From the NCBI GenBank assembly GCA_964352775.1, contig CAYGTK010000066.1:1-18260 (forward strand): a DNA stretch of 18,260 nucleotides, given 5' to 3'. Origin of the DNA: CAYGTK01 sp964352775 (GTDB lineage: Bacteria; Bacteroidota; Bacteroidia; Chitinophagales; CAIOSU01). The notes under the pieces are model-generated. The model saw nothing but the letters and a program-made list of their open reading frames with translations, did no database searches and was not told the origin of the DNA. How positions within the stretch are numbered: the first letter of the stretch is position 1; each line of letters begins with the position of its first letter. Both the position numbers and the translations under genes were made by a program. Of the stretch, positions 7,168-13,032 are shown piece by piece.

Positions 7168-8085
7168 TTAGGCGGCCTGGGGTTCACACCCCTCAGTGTT
7201 CAGGTTTTCGCCTTTTTGGTAGATCATAGTTGGGGTGGGTTCAAAGGCTGGTGCCATAACGTTTAGAAACCAACTGTGAAATGGTGCTGCCTCTGTTAAG
7301 TGAGTGTATATTGCCGTCTGAGTAAAGTAGGTGAAGCCAGGTGTGTCTTCGTTAAATTGAATAACCTCTCCTTCGGTAGGGAAAATGGCCACCCAAATAG
7401 TATCGTAGGCATAGCTATCGGTTTTGTACACCATAATAGCATCAATGTCATCCCATTTAATAGTGTGTGTTACCTTTCGTTCTATTCCGAATAGAGCTAA
7501 CAAACCTCTCCTGTCTATCTCTAAGGTAAAGTGATCTTTATCATAAACAAAGTCTCCTTTGTCCTTTTCTTTATGTTCTTGTTGAACTTTTGCAGCTGCT
7601 TTTTCTTCTTCAGATCTATCATCTAAAAGAACATAGTCACTTTTAAACCTAATGCTGTTATCGTTCTCTATGTAAGCTTTTAGCGTAAATATGCATATAC
7701 CCAGTATAGCTAAGCCCACATGAAAACACCAGGGTGCATTAGTAGATATTATAGAAATGAGGTAACATATAGCAATAGCAAATTGTAAGGCCATCTCAAA
7801 GGTTACTCTACTAAAAGGGATAGTGAAACGAGCTTTTGACGGAGGGTCTCTGAATTCGTACTTGTATTCTATATCATCCAAGTAAAAGAAAGGAAGACCT
7901 ACAAGAGTTATTATTCCGAAAAATAAGAAATACAAGTTGTTACTGCCTTGCCAAGGCTTGTCTAGAACAATAAAAAAAGTTGCCAGTAGAAAGCAAGAGC
8001 CTGTAATTGCAATTTCTTCAAGCACATCTCTTTTAATGGGAATCTTTATTTTCTTGTTCATAGCTATTATGTTTTGGTGAAACAT
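7168..8085 (-). CDS. Four-helix membrane protein with C-terminal PH-like cytoplasmic domain
   Basis: The 305-residue product has four predicted membrane segments at about 25-41, 51-69, 97-113 and 118-136, then a charged, coiled-coil-like linker at about 156-178 (RSEEEKAAAKVQQEHKEKDK). The C-terminal third (FTLEIDRRGLLALFGIERK ... IKWDDIDAIMVYKTDSY) has the strand pattern of bacterial PH-like domains, followed by a TPGFTYFTQTAIYTHL segment and MAPAFEPTPTMIYQK that recall a family of uncharacterised bacterial proteins. No catalytic motif is visible. The start is uncertain: ATG at 8083-8085 gives MFHQNIIA first; ATG at 8059-8061 (MNKKIKI) removes eight residues that lie in the arm of an inverted repeat. 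The gene sits between the Crp/Fnr regulator gene (62 bases upstream) and the oxygenase-WD40 gene (19 bases downstream). Confidence 0.75.
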   Translation of the reverse strand: MFHQNIIAMNKKIKIPIKRDVLEEIAITGSCFLLATFFIVLDKPWQGSNNLYFLFFGIITLVGLPFFYLDDIEYKYEFRDPPSKARFTIPFSRVTFEMALQFAIAICYLISIISTNAPWCFHVGLAILGICIFTLKAYIENDNSIRFKSDYVLLDDRSEEEKAAAKVQQEHKEKDKGDFVYDKDHFTLEIDRRGLLALFGIERKVTHTIKWDDIDAIMVYKTDSYAYDTIWVAIFPTEGEVIQFNEDTPGFTYFTQTAIYTHLTEAAPFHSWFLNVMAPAFEPTPTMIYQKGENLNTEGCEPQAA

Positions 8086-8104
8086 TTAATTGATGTTCAC
8101 CAAA
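8073..8104. repeat. 12-bp inverted repeat over the promoter and start of the membrane-protein gene
   Basis: TTTGGTGA-A-ACAT at 8073-8085 is the reverse complement of ATGTTCACCAAA at 8093-8104 apart from one bulged A, with a 7-base spacer TTAATTG. On the minus strand the left-hand (5') arm contains the TTTG of a candidate -7 element, and the other arm contains the ATG at 8085. It could be an operator for a dimeric regulator or an RNA hairpin. No T tract follows it on the minus strand, so it is not an intrinsic terminator of the upstream gene. Confidence 0.7.
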
Positions 8105-8108
8105 GCTA
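8101..8108 (-). promoter_or_regulatory. Candidate -7 element TAGCTTTG upstream of the membrane-protein gene
   Basis: On the minus strand this octamer is an exact match to the Bacteroidota -7 consensus TAnnTTTG and lies 15 bases before the ATG at 8085. I see no good -33 TTTG at the expected distance. If real, the membrane-protein and oxygenase genes have their own promoter and are not only read through from the regulator gene. Confidence 0.35.
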
Positions 8109-8147
8109 TGAGTAGCGAATTACGGCTGCATTGATGTATGGTAAGAT

Positions 8148-8735
8148 TTAGCCCTTGGCCAATTCTTTTCGTATCCGACTGAGCGATTCAGGGGTAATGC
8201 CTAGGTAGGTGGCTATGTAATGATGAGGTATGCGGTTAACCAAGTCAGGGTAAAGTGATAAGAAGGATAGGTATCTGTCTGTTGCGGTATGGTATTGTAA
8301 GGCATCAATGCGCTCCATAGCAAGCACATAGTTGAACTCCGCCATTATCCGTCCAAAGGTATTTAGCTGATGACTTTTATGGTACAGCCCTTCCCAATCG
8401 GCATAGCTCATTTTAAGCACCTCACCTGAAACGATGCATTCTACAGTTTCTACACTTGGTGTGCCCATTAGCATTGATACAAAGCTGGCTACTATGGGGT
8501 TGCGGGCATCGTAATTAAAGTAGGTGGTTATCTCGTTACCGTCTTTTACTTTAAACACACGGTAAATACCCGTATCAACAAATCGAGCTGTTTTACAAAC
8601 CTCTCCAGCGCGTACGAGCACATTGCCCTTTTCTATTTTTTCTTCTGTTAAAATGTCGGCTATCCATTGCTTATCCTGATCAGATAGGCTTACCCTACGT
8701 TCAATGAATTGATAGAATTTTTCGAGGCTGCTCAT
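8148..8735 (-). CDS. Crp/Fnr-family transcriptional regulator
   Basis: A 195-residue regulator with a cyclic-nucleotide-binding-like beta-roll at about 25-115 (EEKIEKGNVLVRAGEVCKTA, then FVDTGIYRVFKVKDGNEITT) and a C-terminal winged helix-turn-helix at about 169-192 (IPHHYIATYLGITPESLSRI). The classical cAMP-contact cassette and the FNR iron-sulfur cysteines are not seen, as is common for Bacteroidota members, so the signal is unknown. The length is typical. Start: ATG at 8733-8735, divergent from queE. The membrane-protein and oxygenase genes lie downstream on the same strand; whether they are its targets cannot be told, although the inverted repeat before them is a candidate site. Confidence 0.9.
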   Translation of the reverse strand: MSSLEKFYQFIERRVSLSDQDKQWIADILTEEKIEKGNVLVRAGEVCKTARFVDTGIYRVFKVKDGNEITTYFNYDARNPIVASFVSMLMGTPSVETVECIVSGEVLKMSYADWEGLYHKSHQLNTFGRIMAEFNYVLAMERIDALQYHTATDRYLSFLSLYPDLVNRIPHHYIATYLGITPESLSRIRKELAKG

Positions 8736-8824
8736 GTGCCTCTAATTTCGGGATAATCTTGATGGTTGACGAAGAATTTGTTTTGAAATATTAGGGCAAA
8801 AACTAGAGGGAATAGAACGATGTG

Positions 8825-8832
8825 TATCTTTA
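8825..8832 (+). promoter_or_regulatory. Candidate -7 element TATCTTTA directly before queE
   Basis: The octamer matches TAnnTTTG at seven of eight positions and ends only six bases before the queE ATG at 8839. Transcription would then begin at or within a few bases of the start codon, giving a leaderless or nearly leaderless mRNA. The -33 region shows no clear TTTG. Confidence 0.4.
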
Positions 8833-8838
8833 CGGCTT

Positions 8839-9594
8839 ATGCTTAAACTAGCTAAACTTAACGGGCAACCCGAAATATTCCATACCATACAAGGGGAGGG
8901 GAAGAACTTGGGCAAACCATCGGTATTCATCCGCTTAACGCTGTGTAACCTGTATTGCGTATGGTGCGATACCGACCATACTTGGAATTGGGAAAACACC
9001 AATTACAAGCATGTAAATGATGCAAAACCTGGTTATAAAAAGTTTAAAAAAGAAGAGCAGATACTTAGCCAGACCAAAGAAGACTTGCTAGAAAAAGTGG
9101 CGGCCTACCAATGTGCTAACTTGGTGATAACGGGTGGTGAACCACTGGTGCAGAAGAAAGACCTATTGCCATTTTTATTATTACTGAAAGAACAGGATCC
9201 CAATTACCATATTGAAATAGAAACGAACGGCACACTTATGCCGGGTGAGGCATTGGATGGTTTGATAGACCAGTATAACGTGTCGACTAAGTTGAGTAAC
9301 TCAGGTGTTACTGAACAAGAGCGTTTAGTGGAAGATGTTATGTATTGGTTCGCGTACTCGCCCAAGTCTAACTTCAAGTTTGTGATAGATACAGAAAAAG
9401 ACTTGATGGAAGTAGCAGCCTTAGATCATAAGTATGGCATCCTGCCCCAAAACATCTACCTAATGCCTCAAGGCACTAGTGCCGAAGCCCTACAAGAAAA
9501 AGGCCAATGGCTGGTAGAACAATGCAAGCAACACGGCTATAATTACACCGATCGCTTGCACATTCATCTCTACGGTAATAGGCGAGGGGTGTAG
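8839..9594 (+). CDS. queE: 7-carboxy-7-deazaguanine synthase (radical SAM)
   Basis: QueE converts 6-carboxy-5,6,7,8-tetrahydropterin to 7-carboxy-7-deazaguanine, the key ring contraction on the way to queuosine in tRNA. The 251-residue protein begins with the family's QPEIFHTIQGEGKNLGKP segment, followed by FIRLTLCNLYCVWCDT, which carries the CX3CX2C cluster (about C36, C40, C43) for the 4Fe-4S centre and SAM. TGGEP at about 98-102 is the SAM-binding motif, and HIEIETNGTL is typical. An insertion of about 30 residues after the cluster (WENTNYKHVNDAKPGYKK) makes it a little longer than the enterobacterial enzyme. No other queuosine genes are nearby. The stop at 9592-9594 touches the stop of the convergent exoprotein gene with no gap. 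Confidence 0.92.
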   Translation: MLKLAKLNGQPEIFHTIQGEGKNLGKPSVFIRLTLCNLYCVWCDTDHTWNWENTNYKHVNDAKPGYKKFKKEEQILSQTKEDLLEKVAAYQCANLVITGGEPLVQKKDLLPFLLLLKEQDPNYHIEIETNGTLMPGEALDGLIDQYNVSTKLSNSGVTEQERLVEDVMYWFAYSPKSNFKFVIDTEKDLMEVAALDHKYGILPQNIYLMPQGTSAEALQEKGQWLVEQCKQHGYNYTDRLHIHLYGNRRGV

Positions 9595-10737
9595 TTACTG
9601 CAACACCACTTTACGCCTAATATTCACTCCATCACCCACGAGGTGTAAGAAATAGATGCCCTTCTCCATTTGACCTACATTTACCTGTACAGATGCAGCT
9701 TGAAGAATACCTTGTAGTTTAACAGCACCACTCATATCATACAATTGATATTGTAGGTCTGTGTCGGAGTTACTAGTGTTCAAGGTCATCACCTCCTTAA
9801 CTGGGTTCGGATAGATAGTTACCTCAACCACTTCTTTTCTATTCACCTGAATAAGGTCGAAGTATTCTGTTGTACCATCATAATCTGTTTGTGAAAGGCG
9901 GTAGTAGGTGTTCTTGCGGTAAGGGGTATCATCCCAAAGTTCATAATCTACTAGCTGGGTACTGTTACCTGCAGCACTCACTTCAGCAAAGTGCTCAAAC
10001 TCATTACCATCTTTACTTTTCTCTATGGTAAAGTAATCGCTATTTATCTCGGTAGCCGTTTGCCATTCTAGCCTAATGCTCTTTTCAGCGAAGCTAGCGG
10101 TAAAGCTAAGTAGCGTTACTGGTAGTGGCGTTGCCAAGCCAGCATCCCTAAATTCAGGACTGCCATTACCGTTGTTGTCAGGAGCTGTGGCATTTGTGCC
10201 ATAAGTATCCCCATCAAAAAGGTCTACCAAACCATCAAAGTCGGAATCGCGATAGTGACCTGAACCCGGATCTAGAAAGTTCAAAGTGCTACCACTAGCT
10301 TCCAACCAATCTGGTGTGCCATTTAAGTTTACATCGGTGGTGAAGGCATAGTAGCCAATAAAGTCACTTTTGGCCTCGTGAGCCTTTCCCCAATTCACTA
10401 GGTCGTCAAAGCTATAGCCTGTATTGTTAATGTCATTAGCCTCTTCATAGTCTGGGTAGGCATCACCATCGCTGTTGGTATCCATATAGTCGAAAAGGGT
10501 ATCGCTATTAGGTAGCACCGCATCGGTATTTTCAGGAGATATGTAAGTACCTGAAGAACCACATGGGGTGCAATCAGGATCGTAGGCATCATCCATACCA
10601 TCATCATCGGCATCGCTACCTGAAGGCGAGATAAAACCAATGGTTGCTTGAGCTTCTACCGCATCAGTAATGCCATCGTTGTCGGAATCTTGGTCAAGGA
10701 AATCGTAATTCACAGCATCGCCATCGGTATTGGTCAT
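9595..10737 (-). CDS. C-terminal fragment of the T9SS exoprotein (TSP3 repeats, fibronectin-like module, sorting domain)
   Basis: The 380-residue piece starts in the middle of a TSP3 array (TNTDGDAVNYDFLDQDSDND). The array runs to about residue 195, followed by a beta-sandwich module (ITLEWQTA-type segment IRLEWQTATEINSDYFTIEK, then YYRLSQTDYDG) and, from about 305, a classic T9SS type A sorting domain: TIYPNPVKEVMTLN, then YQLYDMSGAV and GIYFLHLVGDG, ending RRKVVLQ. The tail would direct outer-membrane translocation and surface attachment by the Por/Gld machinery, but only if linked to the signal peptide encoded upstream. Confidence 0.65.
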   Translation of the reverse strand: MTNTDGDAVNYDFLDQDSDNDGITDAVEAQATIGFISPSGSDADDDGMDDAYDPDCTPCGSSGTYISPENTDAVLPNSDTLFDYMDTNSDGDAYPDYEEANDINNTGYSFDDLVNWGKAHEAKSDFIGYYAFTTDVNLNGTPDWLEASGSTLNFLDPGSGHYRDSDFDGLVDLFDGDTYGTNATAPDNNGNGSPEFRDAGLATPLPVTLLSFTASFAEKSIRLEWQTATEINSDYFTIEKSKDGNEFEHFAEVSAAGNSTQLVDYELWDDTPYRKNTYYRLSQTDYDGTTEYFDLIQVNRKEVVEVTIYPNPVKEVMTLNTSNSDTDLQYQLYDMSGAVKLQGILQAASVQVNVGQMEKGIYFLHLVGDGVNIRRKVVLQ

Positions 10738-12197
10738 GGGTAAACTGATACTCCACTACCTGAGCTTGTCTGCACCGTATCGGGCATACCGTTGGTAGGG
10801 TTTATTGAACCATATAACTGTCCCGTTGCGGTATTAAAATATCCAGGAGGGATACCTGCATTGGCTTCCACAGCATCGTACATTCCATCGCCATCGGCAT
10901 CTACATCCCAATGGTTTGGTACACCATCAAGGTCTATATCAAAAATGTCGTTTATGCCATCTCGGTTTTCATCTCTATATCCACCAAACACAGGGTGTAC
11001 AAAAGAGGCATCTAAAAAGTTGGGTACGTAGTTGTTATCAGCGTCGCCATCTGGGTCGCTACCAAAACCTTCCTGCACATCAGGAATGCCATCATTATCA
11101 TCATCTATATCATTAAAGTTGCTAATGGTATCATTATCTACATCGCAACGGAAAGTATGGTCTACTGTTACCGTATCTACATTCAAGAAACCATACGACC
11201 ATGTATTTACTAGTCGGTTGTTTCCATCGTCAGCTGATGCACCCCAAGTATGTACCCCCGTGGTGGAATTCTGACCACTAAGCTCCTCTTGTGGAGTGAA
11301 CTGTGCCGATGGCAGATTGGTATCATCCCAATATAAGAGGCTGTAATCAACTGTTCCAGGCCTGATGTTCTGCACCTTAAATCCATCAGCATTCCGCTCT
11401 ACATCCCAAAGTGGAAAGTGAACTGCACCCCCTAGGTTCTGGAAATAGAAATTCACATCTGTTCCAGACTCCACGTAAACGCTATCACCATCCAATCCAT
11501 TCCAAAAAATGGTGTGGTAACCTGTAGTAGGAAAGCTACCTTCTATAAGTCTATCCTTACCGCCTTCTTGGTATCCAGGCACGGTATCTAGATCAAGTAT
11601 TAGCTGGCCAACACCAGGTTCTTCAGCATAAAAAGTAATGGTCATTGCTCCACCATCTAAAGAGCTACAGTAGGAGCGGGCCTCTACGAAAAAGGCAGGC
11701 CCATCTGCACTTGGCCATACTAGGCTATCAGGGTCATTTACAAATATCTTATACTCAGGATAGGCCTGATTACTTGTCTGACTTCTGCGTTTCGATTCTA
11801 CCGTGCTTCCAGCTGTAGTACCTTCTGCATTACACATAAATATGAAACCATAAGGGCGCATACCTGCTAACTCAACAGCTTTTACATAAAACTCCGTAGT
11901 ATCATCTTGACTGGTGATAAGGGGGTACATTGTAAACTCTGTTGAAAGTCTATTGCTACCACCACCTGCGGTAAACGACCAATGCTTGGAATATAAACGG
12001 CCAAGTACTTCGGTACTACCATCATATACGGTGAAATCCCATAAGTCATACCAACACTTTCGGGTAGAACTGTTTAAAGAGGATTCATTCACTTGCGTAA
12101 ATTCAACAAAATAATCTCTGTTCCCTCCTGTATTGTTCACATAAGTTATTGGCGTATATCCTGCACCTGTACTAGCCCCTATATGTGGACCCACCAA
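10734..12197 (-). CDS. Middle fragment of the T9SS exoprotein (beta-rich region and first TSP3 repeats)
   Basis: This 487-codon piece follows the TAG in the same frame and has no credible start; the first possible one is a TTG. Residues 1-350 are a beta-rich region without a domain I can name. From about 355 it carries TSP3-like repeats with spaced aspartates (DVDNDTISNFNDIDDDNDGI, then DIDLDGVPNHWDVDADGDGM), which bind calcium in characterised proteins. It ends with GVSVYP and TGA at 10734, overlapping the next ATG as ATGA. Confidence 0.5.
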   Translation of the reverse strand: MVGPHIGASTGAGYTPITYVNNTGGNRDYFVEFTQVNESSLNSSTRKCWYDLWDFTVYDGSTEVLGRLYSKHWSFTAGGGSNRLSTEFTMYPLITSQDDTTEFYVKAVELAGMRPYGFIFMCNAEGTTAGSTVESKRRSQTSNQAYPEYKIFVNDPDSLVWPSADGPAFFVEARSYCSSLDGGAMTITFYAEEPGVGQLILDLDTVPGYQEGGKDRLIEGSFPTTGYHTIFWNGLDGDSVYVESGTDVNFYFQNLGGAVHFPLWDVERNADGFKVQNIRPGTVDYSLLYWDDTNLPSAQFTPQEELSGQNSTTGVHTWGASADDGNNRLVNTWSYGFLNVDTVTVDHTFRCDVDNDTISNFNDIDDDNDGIPDVQEGFGSDPDGDADNNYVPNFLDASFVHPVFGGYRDENRDGINDIFDIDLDGVPNHWDVDADGDGMYDAVEANAGIPPGYFNTATGQLYGSINPTNGMPDTVQTSSGSGVSVYP

Positions 12198-12200
12198 GGC

Positions 12201-12671
12201 CTAAGCAGGGGTAGCTATTACACCACTATCGGGCAGTAAAGTACTGTGCCGTGTGCTAGTCTGGTCGCGAAGCAGAGTGTCGGTTCTCACCGTAAATACG
12301 GTTCCGCTTTCCTCATATTTTAGTGTGAGTATTAGGTCTTGCTGATTATTACCACCATTAGTTGTTCTTCGCCTTATACCATAATATAAAGTCTCGCCAT
12401 CTTCTACATAAATGTAGAGGCGATGATCTTTATCATAACCCGAATAAGTACTTGGTTTCATGAACGAGCGCGAATTACCGCCATCGTCATGTTGCAAATA
12501 GCCAACGAATGTATTAGTAACATTACTACCTGAAGAGCTACCTCCATCATTTGGAGTTAGCTGGGCCGAGCCCTCTGCGTGGCTATTTAAAAAGGGATAG
12601 AATACTAGAGTACCTATCAATAATAGGCATAGCGACATATAGCTGCCGCCCACGTTCTGCATAGTTCTCAT
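12201..12671 (-). CDS. N-terminal fragment of the T9SS exoprotein (signal peptide)
   Basis: The frame can begin at GTG (12677), ATG (12671) or ATG (12662); I favour 12671 or 12662 because each still gives a normal signal peptide (MSLCLLLIGTLVFYPFLNSH, then AEGSAQLTP). The mature part begins with AEGSAQLTPNDGGSSSG, a start I recall from related Bacteroidota exoproteins, followed by beta strands such as DHRLYIYVEDGETLYYGI. It ends at the in-frame TAG at 12201. No domain is complete in this piece. Confidence 0.55.
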   Translation of the reverse strand: MRTMQNVGGSYMSLCLLLIGTLVFYPFLNSHAEGSAQLTPNDGGSSSGSNVTNTFVGYLQHDDGGNSRSFMKPSTYSGYDKDHRLYIYVEDGETLYYGIRRRTTNGGNNQQDLILTLKYEESGTVFTVRTDTLLRDQTSTRHSTLLPDSGVIATPA

Positions 12672-12745
12672 CTTCACTGGTTCTGTGTGTGCTCAAAACT
12701 GAATCAGGGAATTTGTACGAGGGTTTAGTAAAAGGGTTACCGTAT

Positions 12746-12759
12746 TTGAATTAAATCAA
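12746..12759. promoter_or_regulatory. FNR/Crp-like box upstream of the exoprotein gene
   Basis: TTGAATTAAATCAA matches nine of ten fixed positions of the FNR-type consensus TTGAT-N4-ATCAA. It lies 75-88 bases upstream of the ATG at 12671, a reasonable place for an activator site. A 14-base AT-rich match can easily occur by chance. Confidence 0.2.
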
Positions 12760-12846
12760 TTATTAGCTAGACTGATCTCCGTTATGGTCTATTACGTCTT
12801 AAAGTATCCACTTAGGTTACAACGTATTAATGTAAGTTAGACTTTT

Positions 12847-12900
12847 AGTAGGTGTATGCTAGTTATTGATAATAAGCATTTTATAGAAAGTACACCTACT
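12847..12900. repeat. Long imperfect stem-loop with 10-bp perfect arms
   Basis: AGTAGGTGTA (12847-12856) is the exact reverse complement of TACACCTACT (12891-12900). Inside it ATGCT/AGCAT (12856-12860 with 12875-12879) and TTAT/ATAA (12863-12866 with 12869-12872) can also pair around a two-base loop, leaving an 11-base bulge on one side. There is no T tract on either side, so it does not look like an intrinsic terminator. Confidence 0.6.
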
Positions 12901-13003
12901 TCACATCACCTCTCACCTTAAAGCGGATGTGTTATTAAGCATTCCTAAATAGGGTGCTCTGTTAGCTCGTTGATATGAGCCTAAAATACTTGTGAAGGGG
13001 TAG

Positions 13004-13017
13004 TTAGAATATTCTAA
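13004..13017. repeat. 14-bp perfect palindrome after the CBS gene
   Basis: TTAGAATATTCTAA reads the same on both strands and lies 16 bases past the CBS stop. It could be a dimeric protein site or a weak hairpin in the transcript end, but it lacks a loop and a T tract. Confidence 0.35.
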
Positions 13018-13032
13018 AGCGCGATCTAAATA

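Larger units (their letters stand above)
9595..12671 (-). pseudogene. Large T9SS-secreted exoprotein with thrombospondin type 3 repeats, broken by a stop codon and a frameshift
   Basis: Three consecutive minus-strand frames read as one protein of about 1,020 residues: an N-terminal signal peptide, a long beta-rich region, aspartate-rich TSP3-type calcium-binding repeats, a fibronectin-like module, and a T9SS type A sorting domain. The first break is an in-frame TAG at 12201-12203: the frame is the same on both sides and reads GVIATPA, stop, ALVGPHIG. CAG (Gln) at that place would need one C-to-T change. The second break is near 10734-10737, where the frame shifts by -1 at CCCATGACC and TSP3 sequence continues at once (GVSVYP, then TNTDGDAVNYDF). 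Alone, the first piece could be exported but lacks the sorting tail, and the last piece has the tail but no signal peptide. The gene is therefore probably inactive, unless these are sequencing errors. Confidence 0.7.
12678..13032. other. 355-base spacer between the CBS gene and the exoprotein gene
   Basis: I see no open frame with coding character here. It should hold the end of the CBS transcript (from the right) and the promoter of the exoprotein gene (to the left). It contains three pieces of symmetry described separately: a TTGAATTAAATCAA element at 12746-12759, a long stem-loop at 12847-12900 and a perfect palindrome at 13004-13017. No convincing T-tract terminator for the CBS gene was found. 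Confidence 0.6.

Noticed and set aside
10734..10737. ATGA overlap read as translational coupling of two real genes
   Set aside because: The downstream frame starts inside a TSP3 array, has no signal peptide and carries the sorting domain that the upstream piece lacks, so a broken single gene explains the data better.
10390..11130. Repeated CATCG/CATCATC-rich stretches as a DNA repeat or CRISPR-like array
   Set aside because: The periodicity follows Asp-Gly-Asp codons of the TSP3 protein repeats; there are no identical repeats with unique spacers.
10792..11274. Overlapping plus-strand open frames of 66-80 codons in the exoprotein region
   Set aside because: They are antisense to repetitive Asp-rich TSP3 codons, which naturally lack stops on the other strand.
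12201..12203. Possible reassignment of TAG as a sense codon
   Set aside because: Several intact neighbours end in TAG at the family-typical position (response regulator at 4847-4849, queE at 9592-9594, hydroxylase family gene at 15400-15402), so TAG is a normal stop here. The sequence around it also lacks the known leaky context CAR-YYA.
12847..12900. Stem-loop as the intrinsic terminator of the CBS gene
   Set aside because: It lies more than 130 bases past the stop and lacks a T tract on the minus strand; an A-rich stretch follows the 5'-ward arm instead.
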